Source of the DNA: Ustulina deusta
Lineage: Eukaryota > Ascomycota > Sordariomycetes > Xylariales > Xylariaceae
Direction of reading: 5' to 3'
Assembly: GCA_023159155.1 (NCBI GenBank)
Contig: JAJNNX010000012.1
Span: 992,001 to 1,056,000 of the forward strand
Length of the DNA: 64,000 nt
Shown here one piece after another: positions 9,298-21,297 of the stretch. Made by a program: the position numbers and the translations under genes. Each line of letters starts with the position of its first letter. Position 1 is the stretch's first letter. The notes beneath the pieces are model-generated. The model searched no databases. It was not told the DNA's origin and saw only the letters and a program-made list of their open reading frames with translations.

Positions 9298-12200
9298 ATG
9301 CCTTCGGCAACGTCCAAACGCTCGCGTCGTGCCGCTTTTAGCGAAGACGCAGCTGGCGATGAGTACACCATCACAGAAACTGCGGCGAGCTCCAGTCTTC
9401 GAAACGAGTCGGTTAGTCGGTTATGCCATTAGCAAATTCAGACAACACTTGAACGCCTGGGAAAAACTAACTGGACCAATTAGCAGCGGAAGAAGGCCCG
9501 TCTCTCTGGCAGCCACACGGGTCGAAAAGCCCGTCAGGCGGTCGACGCAGATGACGATGACGACGAGCCCATGGTCGAAGCCGAAGACGAGCCAACTCCG
9601 CCTCCAGCAACACAGTACGAACTCATACGAGACCAAGATTTCAAGCACCTGGAGCACACCGAACAAGACGACCAGCGTGCTACTCAGCGCCTCAGGGACC
9701 GCCCCGCCATCCTTGGCGATAACCATGCCGCCGACAACGCCATTATCGAGAGCATCACCTGCATCAACTTCATGTGTCACGTCAAACTTCACGTCGGGCT
9801 TGGTCCTCTACTGAATTTCATTGTCGGCGAGAATGGCAGCGGCAAGAGCGCCGTCTTGACCGCCATCACGCTATGCCTCGGTGGCAAAGCCAGCGCCACG
9901 AACCGTGGTGGGAGCTTAAAGAGCTTTGTCAAAGAAGGCACCGAACATGCGAGCCTGGTAGTCAGGCTTAAGAACCAGGGCGAGGACGCTTATAAGCCCG
10001 ACCTCTACGGTGACTCTATAATCTGCGAGCGGTGGTTTACCAAGACCGGTTCCAGCGGCTTCAAGGTCAAATCAGCCGCCGGCAGGATAATATCCACCAA
10101 AAAGGCCGAGGTCGATGATATCGTCGAGTGGTACTGTCTCCAAGTCGACAACCCTCTAAATGTGCTATCCCAGGACAATGCTAGGCAATTCCTCAACGCC
10201 GCCACACCTGCTATGAAATATTCGTACTTCGTCAAGGGCACTCAGCTCGAACAGCTTGATGATGATTACAAAACCTTAACCCAATATCTCGAAGACCAAG
10301 AGAACAAGCTAACCGAGCTTGAAGAGAATCTTGCCTATCTTAAAGATAAGTTCGAGAAGGCAGTCAAGCTAAGGGATGCGGCGAGCAAGTCTAACGATAT
10401 GCGACACAGGGCCCATGTATACAAGAATCAATTGGCATGGGCTCAAGTTCAGGAACAAGAAGAGGTCCTTAGGCTAAAAGAAGATGCTATCGTTGCAGCA
10501 CAAGAAGCGATCGCCCACGCACAGCAGATAATAGCCGAGAAGGCCCACTATCTTGAGTCCATCGACAATAAGATCAAGCAGGCGGAAGAAGGCTTAGAAA
10601 CCACTACCCAAGAAGACGGCCAAGCAGACGACGTAGTACGAGAGGTGAAGGAACGCTTTGAAGCGGCCAAGCAAGCTATTGTCGCTCTTCATGCTCAAGA
10701 GAGAGAGATGCACGGCAATCTCGACAATTGGTCAAAGGCTGTCAAGAAATACGACCACTCTATTCGCGAAGAAGAGCAGAGACTTGAGAATATGAATGGT
10801 GGGATAGTAACCGAGAAACAAAAGGAACTTGACAAGGCTCGCGAGCACGAAGCGAGGATCAAAGAGCTCATAGGGGAACATAGGCCTGGCCTGAAATCCC
10901 TTGAAAATGAGGAACAAGAAGCGATCAATAAAACGAACGAGCCCGCCAGCCTTCTTGCGCAGAAGCGAGGTGAGGTCCAAGCTGCGGAATCGAGTTTGCG
11001 AGCCCTCAACCAGAGCCGGAAGGATCCCTTCGATGCCTTCGATCATAGAATCCGCCAGCTTCTCAAACTCATCGAGGATGATGGTGGTTTTGCGGAAAAA
11101 CCTATTGGACCGTTAGGGACATACGTACAACTCACCAAGACCCAATGGATGCCTATCCTTGATAAGTACCTTGGACCAAGTTTGAGTGGTTTCATTGTCG
11201 AAAGCAAGTCGGATCAGGTACGGCTCATGACCCATATGGATAGATTACGAATTCAAGGATGTCCTGTCTTCATAGGGAAGGCATCTCTGAACAACCTAAG
11301 AGAACCTGATGCAAAATTTGATACTGTACTAAGGGTTTTGAAGTTTGATGACAAACGTGTACGTGATCATATGATCATCAACCATCAGATTGAGCAGACC
11401 CTCCTCATAGAGAGTCGAGTTGAGGCAGAAACTCTCATGTTCGATGGCCTTCCCGAAAATTCAGGGGCATGTCTTGCCTTCCAGGAAAAGAGAAAAGGCC
11501 ATGGCACGCGTATCACAAACATTCGCGGCAATCTTTCTACGTCCCCCATTACAAGTAATCTTGGACACAAACCACGCATGAAGACGGATCAGGACAGCCA
11601 AGTTCACTACTACAAGGACTTCATAACACAACTCAAGGCTGAATATCGAGAACTAGAAGGTTCAAGAAGAACTGCAGAACAGGCAGTTCAACGTGTCAAG
11701 CAAGCAGTCGTTCAGCACCGCCGACGTAGTCAGGAGCTGAGCACAGAGCTTGCCAAGGCCCAAGTTGTCATACATCACATTGAGGCAGACCTCGACCAAT
11801 TCGAGGGCGCCGACGATAGGCTACAAGGTCTGAAAAATGATCTCCAAGAGGCGCAAGAGAAGAAAGATCACTATGGAAATCAGTATGCTGAAGTTGCCAT
11901 CAAGAAGCGTGAAATGAACTCAGATATCGAAAAGCTCAAGGAAGAGCTAAATGACGCCAAGGTGGTGTCGCGAGACCATAAAGCACACGTAGCCAAGGCC
12001 AAAGATAAGGTCAACAGACTTAAGGAGACCAGACACCTCGCCCTAAGCGAGAAGAACATGGCCCACGAAAACCACGAGGTTGCAAAGGTTGCGAAAACGC
12101 AAGCCGAAGCCTCCCGAGATCGCCAGGCCGGGTATGTCGAGGACTATATCAGGCACGCTAGCGAGGTCGCCCCCACGCGAGTACACATACCCGAAGGAGA

Positions 12201-12980
12201 GACCTATCATAGTATCGAGCGCAAATATGAGTCAATTCGTGAGCAGATCAGCAAACTAAGGCAACAGATGGGTGCCTCAGAGGAGCAGATCAACACTCGG
12301 GCGACCCAGGCGACCCAAGAGTACCGTGACGCCAAGGATGGTGTTAAGAATATCCGGATGACGTCGGATTCTTTAAAGAAAGCATTGATGGATCGTCTAG
12401 CCAAATACCGAGAATTCCAAAGACATGTATCGGCGCAAGCGCGATGCAATTTTGGCTACCTTTTGAGCGAACGTGGTTTTAGGGGCCAGCTCCTCCTCGA
12501 CCACAGGGCTCGGAAGCTCGAGGTCATCGTTGAGCCAGACAAGACACGAGAGAACGGACGAGGAAGAAATACAAAGACGCTTTCGGGTGGCGAGAAGTCT
12601 TTTTCGTCCATTTGTCTTCTTCTCGCCATTTGGGATGCCATGGGTTCTCCGCTGCGTTGTCTCGACGAATTCGATGTCTTCATGGATAACGTTAACCGTG
12701 CGATTAGTACAAATATGCTCGTAAGTGAAGCATCTACAGGATAACATGATGACTATGATCGTGAAACTAACTAAGTGGGCAGATCGGTGCCGCGCGTCGC
12801 TCTGTGGGCAAACAGTTCATCCTCATTACGCCCAATGCCATTGAGGGCAGAGCGAAGCTTGATAGAGACGTCAAGATCATCAGGTAAGGATTCCGGCTCG
12901 GACAATGCAGCTTCTCTTACTAACATGCCGGCAGGCTCACGGATCCTCGTCAACAACGTCTCCCGGAGATGGTACAATAA
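9298..12980 (+). CDS. SMC6: SMC6, subunit of the Smc5-Smc6 complex
   Basis: This is the structural-maintenance-of-chromosomes ATPase that pairs with Smc5 in DNA repair, replication-fork restart and chromosome resolution in the nucleus. Four exons join in phase: 9298-9411, 9487-12720, 12783-12883 and 12935-12980, giving 1164 residues, which is normal for Smc6. The N-terminus is basic/acidic and disordered. The head begins with IIESITCINFMCHVKLHV and Walker A GENGSGKS (about 9829-9852). The Smc6-typical VLSQDNARQFL follows. Then come the first coiled coil, a hinge (roughly 11040-11560), the second coiled coil, the signature TLSGGEKS (about 12580-12603) and Walker B LRCLDEFDVFMD. The last two small exons supply RRSVGKQFILITPN and LTDPRQQ, which complete the C-terminal head. 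The start is the first ATG, in a short exon before a 75-nt intron. It diverges from Sgt1/ECD and converges on COQ9. Confidence 0.95.
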
Positions 12981-13471
12981 TTATTTACCTGTGTTTCATA
13001 CTTAAATTCCACAAATACGAGGATGGCTTGTTGTATGGAGTTGGGGAACCGGCATCTTGGAGGTCAGCGTTTGCTCATGAAAAATAGGTGTTCGGGCTAG
13101 CTACGCGGTTGTTGCCGCTGATATGTTCCTTTCAGCTTCCTGGCATGGGTCTACCTAATAGGGGTATAGTATGGGTTTAGAGCGAGCACTTAGATAAAGA
13201 GTCTTCATGCTGGCTTACAACGACATGAGTTCATTAGTATTAGAGGGCCTATCCGATGCGTGTCCAGGCACTTGTTGCTGCCCCATCGTACATGCTCACA
13301 TGCAATATGTAACACGCATTGTAAGAAAGTATGCCCAGCTGGTGTTAATACAGAAGCATACATGCATTATACAGTTATTTCCACCGAGCAGCCCGTATGG
13401 ACCATCATCTATGCTTTCCAATATACAATGTCCAGCGGGAACTCTCTCTCGCTCAACCACTCTTTCCTCGG
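12981..13471. other. Convergent 3' intergenic region SMC6/COQ9
   Basis: About 490 bases separate two stop codons. Only 3' UTR-like sequence is seen. Confidence 0.6.
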
Positions 13472-14280
13472 TCATATCCTAACGCCCTTACTCCTCAACA
13501 CATTCACACCAGCCGAGGCAGTGAAGCCAAGCCACTGCGTGACACCGCTGACGGTACTGGATAAGCTGCCGCCCTCGGCGAGGCGGCGTTGCAGGAAGGC
13601 GCGCGTGTCTCGGAAACCCGGCGACCCGTCATTCGTCATGAACAGCTCGGACGAGGCGTAGATCATGGATAGGCCTCCGCGCTTCGTGTACCACGTCGGG
13701 TCGACGGATGTGTCGCCCGCTTGGAAGTGAATCTCATCGGCGAGGAGCGCGAGCTCGTGGAGCGATGCCGGGACGTGGGTTGGTTGGGCCATGATGGCCA
13801 AGGCCTGGGAGTCTTATGAGTCTTCTGAAAGGAACAGTATCGGGAGACGGGCAGACTCCAACAGACCTCTTGCCACCGGTGGTTCACATCTCGGTTGCCC
13901 AGCAATCTCTCCCACGTCAGCCGCTCCACACGCGCAGGTACAGTGGTGACGTTCGCATCGTCGGAAAAGATCACCTCACGCCGCGGCGCGAGCGCCTCCC
14001 GCTGCGTCACGAGGTGGTATTGGATCAGGCTGAAGGGGCCCCGGGGCACCAGGTTGGTGCTGATGTCCAGGTAGCCGGCGTCGCGGGCGCCGAGCGACAG
14101 CGCGTGCTGCGTGAAGCCGTGCTCGGGGACGTGTTGGTAGGCGGCGGAGAGGATGGCTTGCTCGCTCGCGTTGAAGACGCCTGCGGACGCCGGGTGGTCG
14201 TGGGAATGGTAGCGCCGCAGGGTTGCTGGCTGGGCTCGGCGGAGCAGTGCTAAACGCGCGAGAGCCCTCGATGGTGCCAT
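13472..14280 (-). CDS. COQ9: COQ9, ubiquinone biosynthesis protein
   Basis: COQ9 is a lipid-binding protein of the mitochondrial matrix face. It presents coenzyme Q intermediates to Coq7 and is needed for the CoQ synthome. Two exons, 13867-14280 and 13472-13804, are joined in phase 0 across a 62-nt intron and give 248 residues. The N-terminus MAPSRALARLALLRRAQPA followed by TLRRYHSHDHP looks like a mitochondrial presequence. The TetR-like N-terminal half reads ILSAAYQHVPEHGFTQHALS and ARDAGYLDISTNLVPRGPFS. The C-terminal half contains the COQ9 domain stretch LHELALLADEIHFQAGDTSV, then DPTWYTKRGGLSMIYASSEL and FLQRRL. The start is the only ATG before the presequence. Confidence 0.93.
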
Positions 14281-17200
14281 TGCGGACGTGTGTGGAGTGC
14301 GAATGTCTGTGTGCGTTGATGCAAATGCGAAACCTCGAGAATCCCAAAAATCTTACTACTATCTAGTATTGCATACATCATATTTACACGTTTTGCTCGG
14401 TAGTTTTAGCCACTGGAGGTACCTGAAGACACCTGGATAGGTACCTTGCGTATCTACCTTGCGTATCGACCTCACGTATAGCTTGGCTACATGTACCTGC
14501 ATTCCGTGCCTACCCGGTAGGTACGGTAGGTATGTAGTAGGTACCTACGTGTACATGTATCAACACAGCCACATCCGAAGACCAACATGAGTTACCTCTC
14601 ATGTGCTTAGATAGGCACCAGCCACTTCTCATCCGAACCGGAGGTATGCGAGGCCAATGCCTATATTGACATGAAGAACTATGTAGCCTTCTATTACCTC
14701 CCTAACATTGTATTTATTAGGGCTGATTAGGACGGGGCATAGGTTCTCAACCATATGCCACATCCTCGGCCAGAAAACTCATCATTATTAGCGAAAGGTT
14801 AGCCGAACGATTTATATACACCACGGATATCCAAGCCACACCTCGGTTTCAGCCAACACACGAGAGATGAACCACCTAACCTAGGCTACTTGCTCTGAAA
14901 GGTGAGAAATAAACCAAGACTATAAGGCTAGCGATTCCTCAGGTCAATCAGTCGGAACGGACAGCTTCTTCGCTATTCTCAATTGCTTTCTCCACACTTA
15001 CTTGTGCTCCCTCCATCTAGGATACTTACGCCCACAACATAAAAGCAGGCGACCGGTGCCCCCGTCATTAATAGGTCGAGGCAGGGGTTTTGTGCGTGAT
15101 TGAGCTGGACCAGGGTCAAGTGGAAGTGACTCGACACGTACAGTACCTGGCTCGACAACGCCATTGGCAGAGAGGGGGGGGGCTTGGTGAACCACATGGA
15201 CGACGTGGACACGTTATAACTTAGGTACTGTAGGTAGTCTACATGCAACAAGACTAGGCAAACCTTTCATGCAGGACATGTTCACAGGCAACTGGCTGGC
15301 TACCTCCGACCCCAACAGGATTTCCCATCCGAGGACCCTTGGCACGGATCTAACGGTACAGTCGACGAAGGCAAAACGGCCTGTGCAATAGGCACCTACA
15401 GTACTTCAAATCTCTACTACATGGAAGCAATTCCCATTCCGTGTATTTCGCCATATACGGGGTAGTAGTGAATTCTCGCCTACTCCAACGGGCCAGGGGG
15501 GGTCGAGTAGCGAGCCGATATCCTCGCACATTCATCTATTTGTGTTCGTTTGTTATGAAGCTGATGAACTGTCCGTGGGGACCGGCCCTGGTTTTTATTC
15601 GTTCCTCGTTCACGACAGTTGTACCACGGTCCCAGGCTCCTAGCTAGGGCAGTGCCAGGGCGTTTACGAGAAAAAAAACTCCGGGTTCACAGATGATCGA
15701 TCTTTGTGCTTTGGATATCAAGATGACGTTGCACGCCTAGGGTTGGAACAAGGACTGGCTAGGATAGGCCAGCGTCTTGTTTTCCATCAAGCATTTCCAT
15801 ATGCAATGATGGGGCCTCATAGGCCGCGGCCCAGGTTCGGTGAGAGAATAGGACGATAAGCGCCATTTTATAATTAGCAAAGTTCCTGAAACCGTGGTGC
15901 AGTCTAGAACGGATATGGACCTCATCAGCTTCCATAGAAACAGTTTCTTAGGTACCACTACTGCCAGTCGAGTCCAGGTAGACGGGCAGGTTGGTTGTCT
16001 ACAGAATGCCAGATAGTTTTCCAGTGGTTCTCTGTGAAGCCAACTAGAGTGGCTCCTTCGAGATATTCTCACTGCTCTCCCTCAAACCACATCAATAGGA
16101 GCTCGCTCCGCCATGAGATTTTGGGAGCCGGTTCGGCGGCGGTAGGTATACAACCAAAGAAGTTGTTATCGGGTTTCAAGTGTGGCCATTCCTCAGGTGG
16201 TTTAGCAGGGGTCACAGCTATATAAGCCAAGCAAATTTAAGCAACAGGGAATTTGTTCGCCTTGCAGCGGTGAGGTTGCCTTCATCTTGGTGGACTGTAA
16301 AGTGACCGACATGCCCGTTCTCTTGTCCACCATCTCCCCGAATGATAAGCATGTAGGCTGCGCGAAGGGGGATTTTCGATAGAGGCTATGTCATCTCATC
16401 ATGGGTGAGGTGCCATTCGGAACTGTGTGTACTATCGAGTCACCGCGCAGAGATTTTTAAGTTACCTCAGGCATCGCGCACAGTCAAGTACGTGGTAATA
16501 GGTAGGCCATACGACGAGGACCACTCAAAAACCCGAGTGTGTGGTGGACCGTGGTTGTGCATTAACTACCTATCCAGGTACTCGTGCAATGCATGATGCA
16601 GGTTGGGGTTACAGATTCAGTGTCTCGCTTGCAGACGAATCATCCAACAAATACCTGCTATACTTGATGCTACACCACTTTCTATGAGCAGCTCTGTCCA
16701 CTTGAAACGTTTACACCAAAGGACCGAGGTCCTTTTCTCTGGATTTCCTGTTGTTTCACCGTTGATTATACTTCAAGGGGCCAGATACCACCAGCATTTC
16801 CTGCAGAGCATCACTGTGTTGCAGTCAAATACCTCCACTGGCACGGCATTAGAGTCGGAAACACCCTTTTTTTTTTTTTCTTGGTCTGGCCTTCTCCTGG
16901 TGCCTGCGTCAGGCAGAAACAGACACTCGTAATCCCTCGCACCAGTGTCACTACAGAATCCTCGGGGCGCTTTAATAGCACGGGGGCCACCAGTCCATAT
17001 GTTATCATCATTGGTAGCCAGGCAGTTATTGCCACGGCTGTATCTCATTCACCAAAAGCCCTGCAGATCTGATTCAGCCTCCTAGCCTCCACCATCATCA
17101 ATGCTAGCGCGTTTGGAAGATGTTCCCTTTCCAAATTCATAGTTCAATACACGACAAAACCAACGTGTGGGAGACATACCGAACCTCCTTTCCACCGAAG

Positions 17201-17500
17201 AGAGGGATTCACTTGGTGTCGGGATGGCACCCTCCATATGCGGTCAACTAAGTACCGTGTGTGACGAAAGGGGCCGGATCAATGACCACACAAGCAAGAT
17301 CAGGTTGCCCATGATAAGAAGGGGATATAGTATACACAATTGGCACATGTGAGGAATGGGCGATAGCACACTGACTTGTTGCTGGTAGATATTCAAGCGG
17401 TTGGCCCACCTACAATAATACGTATGGTACACTACCAGTATTGGCACCAGACGCTTACTCTCCATAGTCTCGCTACAAACTATTCTTCCATAAATACTTA
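14281..17500. other. Gene-empty stretch, first part
   Basis: It starts with the COQ9 promoter. A dense cluster of TAGGTACC-type words and partial inverted repeats lies at about 14400-14570. Open frames here are short and have no protein-like composition. I see no gene, tRNA or transposon. Confidence 0.55.
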
Positions 17501-19948
17501 CTAATACAAGCTAGTCGAGGAAATACTAGCGGTGTGCCAGCGCCTCTCCCAGCCTCGAGTGCCAGCTACTTGTCTGAATACCTACATACAGCAATTCTAG
17601 GTCTACCCATTGCAACTGACTGGTATCACATTCCAAGTCAAACCAGTACAAAATCTGGTTGGTATCTTGCTTGGTAGCGATTCGCTTACAAGAGTCCAAG
17701 CATACAGTAGTAGTGGCGAAAATTATATAACCACACATAGCTGCAGTATTTGTATTTGGTCCATGGGGTGATAATGTTATGGCATGATGCAGTTGCCATT
17801 GTTCGATACCTATCACCACTGCATGCTCCATATCAGCGCAGCATTGACTCTCACAAAAACCACAGCGTTTTCTGCACATTCATAGAGAAACCACTACTTA
17901 CCTTGGTACCTGTTGGTGTTTGTATTATATGACAGGGCTCTGTCCTTGTATACAAAGCCAATTGGACAGCATTTGAGACATAGCATGGTGGGTTGAATGT
18001 GCAGAACTCTACCACAAGAAAAAAAAAGGCACCATGTAGATCATGGGAATACCTCGTTTATCCAAGGAGTTGTCACTACACACTCGCATCGGCCAATGTA
18101 TGCAGCCCAATTACCACTTAGATCTAAGGATGAAGGTTATGTTATTGTAGGTAGGTTGGGCAAAGGGGAAGGACAGAACATCCACAGCTATGGTACACAC
18201 CAAAGACAAGATAACCATATAGATAGGCATATAAGTAGTGTGCCATAACAAAGGCTAGCTAGATGATTCATAGATGAGTGTTAGGAAGAGCCAGCCAAAT
18301 GATATCCCATCAAACCCATATCACTGATATCTCAATGCAGTTGTATTCCTTAGGTAAACCCCTACAATAAGTGACCTTAGGTTGCCTCCACGCTGTGTTG
18401 TTTGATCTGGATTAGCATTTGAATTGAATAACAAGCATACTGAGAGCACATCAACAAATATTTAAACCGCAATGTTAGGCGTGGAACGCTAAGATAGGCA
18501 GTAAAACTCATAACAAGATAATAGTGGTAAGAAATCAGATTAGAAAACCTGCAATTCCTTTCATCCAAAAGCCAAATTAAATATTGACTGCTTAACTCCA
18601 AGTCAATCCTTGTGGTGCCTAGGTAGTACAGAAACCATGTCTCATATAAGAAGCCATTTGTATATATAGTGTACATAAACCCATGTGGCTAATTAGGTAC
18701 TTTTAGATGAGCATCCCGGTAGGCAAGTCCTTGGTATGTAAGACTTAGGTACTTGACTTGGGATTGAGCCATACCGGAGTCCCATCACAACTAAACCAAA
18801 GATAGACTAGGTAGGTAGGTATTACTTATGTAAAAACAGAAAGAAGTATAAAGTAGGTACTAGAGGCATGCGGATCCCCAAATCTGCAAGATGATTGAAC
18901 TGCATTACTAGGTTAGGTACCTAGCCGGTATGCACAGTGATAGGCCAATTCTTCAAGTTGGTATTTCAGCTTCTGGTTTGCAGGCTGTTAAGCTACCTAA
19001 TTTCTAGGTAGGTATGGCACATATAGGTATACTATACCTAGTACCTTATGAACCTAGTAATATTTTAGTATTGTGTACACTACCTAGGTGAAAATCTGCA
19101 ATAGAGGTAGGGCCTACTTGAAAAGCTACCTAATATTACCAATAATAAACTATGTGTCCTTAGGTATTTCTTGTGTACTAGAGGCCAGCACTCTGTAGGT
19201 ACTTTAAGTACTTTTCTAGCAGACAGGCTACCTATATGTGTACTAAATACCTATACCTATGCAACTGCGCAGGCTACTCAGAGAAGTCTCCATTATTTTC
19301 CCCATCCTACCTATCTTTGATCCGGACACACAACTGCCTGTCAGCCATCCGTTCAAATTTTCACGCATTTCCGCTTTTGCCAGGCTGCATTGTCCTGCAA
19401 CAAGGAAAAGTCCATTCTGGTCTGGAATTAAGAGTCTAGACCAACACAGTACCAACAGTCTCAGACGCGAGCTTCTGCCTGTACTAACAATTACTTACCC
19501 AATCCTTATACCACCTACCTAAGGTAGACGTTGTTTTGTTTCTACCTACCTACCTTTTCTCTGGTGCACGGGTGTCAAGCCTGGCAAGACATACCTGCAT
19601 TACCTACAGACGCTGCTTCTGCACCCTTCACAGCAGGTATCCTTCCATACCTCCACAAAGACAAAGAAAGAGAGCGCCAGACGAAGACGTAAGGACAAAG
19701 GCCAAATCGCGGGACAACCAAACAGTCCGGCCAAGCAGCCGCCATAAGCTACCTACATCTACAGCTACAGCTAGTGGTACCTACCTATAGCTAACGGTAC
19801 CTACCTACCCTAAGCTACCTACCTGTCTAACCTTATTAGCTACCTAGATTGGGTAGCTTTGTCTGTCTGACTGATTGACCGAGCTGTCCACTGTTCACTA
19901 TTCACTGTCCACATTTTGTTCCGACAGGCCAACCCGACGTGACGTGAC
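17501..19948. other. Gene-empty stretch, AT-rich part with TAGGTA/TACCTA words
   Basis: This part is richer in A and T than the flanking genes. From about 18690 to 19850 it is crowded with TAGGTA and TACCTA words, including short near-palindromes such as ACCTAGCCGGTATG-like and CTAGGTAGGTA stretches. Near 19750-19830 the word AGCTACCTAC recurs. No coding signal or recognisable mobile-element protein is found. Confidence 0.5.
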
Positions 19949-21297
19949 GTGACTCTCTCCCACCCACCACCACGTCCCCGTCGCTACACTACATACTTAC
20001 CTCTCATTCCCTTCCATTGTAAGCACCTAAGCCCTATCGGCAGGGTGTTCGTTGTTCAGTCGCTCATTTCCCCTTCTCATTGGAGGATCTCGCGGATCTC
20101 AAAGCTTGGGAGTACAACCACCTGCTACACGACTCCTTTCATCTTGTGTCTGTGTCTCCTACGGTACCTCATCGCCGGCCTCATCGTCTCCTTCTCCCTA
20201 CCGCACACCATCTTGGTTGCCTCAATAGGTATGTACGTCTCTTTACCTCGACCTCCTTCTCCTCCTACGACTCCATTCTCCCTTCTCCATTCTCCATCCC
20301 CATCTAGTCTTACTCGGAGGCCCTATCTGAGGTCGCATATGCGCCCGACTCTGCATGATCCGCTCTCTTCGTTCTACACGCTAGCACATTTACACACATG
20401 CCCTTCACATACCTACATATTCACATATATCCATACACCCACCACATCCGCCCACACGCGTTGCGCGCATCCAACTTTTGCGGACCTCTGGAGACCAGGG
20501 AATTGGCGTCGCCTTGCAGACTCCATCATCCCAATCCCAGCATCCGATCCAAATCCCATCCGCCTTCCATGCGCTACACGCTGTATTCAGCCATACAGCC
20601 TTATTGCGCACTATAATGCCAGTGTGTTTCGTGTGCTCGTGTTGTGTTCCCACGGCCTGGCCTGGCCTGTCCTGTCGCGTCCTGCCCCCCTCACCCAGCT
20701 CCCAGCTCCCACCCTTCTGTCATGGCACGCTACCACCTACCTACCCTAGGCTGCCACTGTTGCTCTCACTGCTCCTATTGTTACCTACTACCTACTGTTA
20801 CTGCTCCTGCTGCCGGCGCTGTGTTGGATGGATGGCCACCAATGCAGATGTGCAGAGATGTGATGAGCCACATAATGCACGGGGGCGCAGCGGCGCTCCC
20901 GTTGTTGCTTCTATAGAGATGGTAGACAGACACATACCTAGCCGGCTCATACGGCTTTTCTCATGCGTCTTTGCCCAAGGTACCCTGTGTATTTCCCTAC
21001 CTACATAGGTACCTTACAGCAACCACAGAAGAAGCCCTGTCCGGCTTTTCCTGTCCTGTCCTGTCTTCTCCCCCATTCCCAGTTCTCCCCCAACACCCGC
21101 ATAATGACCTACTCCTTGTCATTTCTGAAGGCTCACTCTCCCCTCCTACAGATTACACAGCCTGAGCGCTGCTGCTATTGGCGCTGTCATATCCTAAAGT
21201 CCTGTTCTGTTTAGGGAAAAGAAAAGAAAAAATTTTCTTTCTTTGAAAGGCAGCGAAGTAGGACAAGAAGTCGTATCCTCCTATCAACCTTGCTATC
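19949..21297 (+). promoter_or_regulatory. Pyrimidine-rich upstream region of the Gbp2-like gene
   Basis: The plus strand is strongly biased to C and T over more than 1 kb, including CCTGTCCTGTCCTGTC-like repeats around 21046-21066. Such CT tracts are common in promoters and leaders of strongly expressed fungal genes. The bias continues through the first intron of the gene. It is probably promoter plus a long 5' UTR; the transcription start cannot be placed. Confidence 0.5.

Noticed and set aside
17501..19250. Possible RIP-mutated transposon relic
   Set aside because: The region is AT-richer, but I found no terminal repeats, target duplications or remnant transposase or reverse transcriptase sequence. 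A TpA/ApT index would be the test.
19949..20749. Open frame of 266 codons on the plus strand, with 176- and 144-codon frames nearby
   Set aside because: The composition is that of C/T-biased DNA (Pro, Ser, Leu, His, Tyr, Thr), without any domain. The frames exist because purine-containing stops are rare in this tract.
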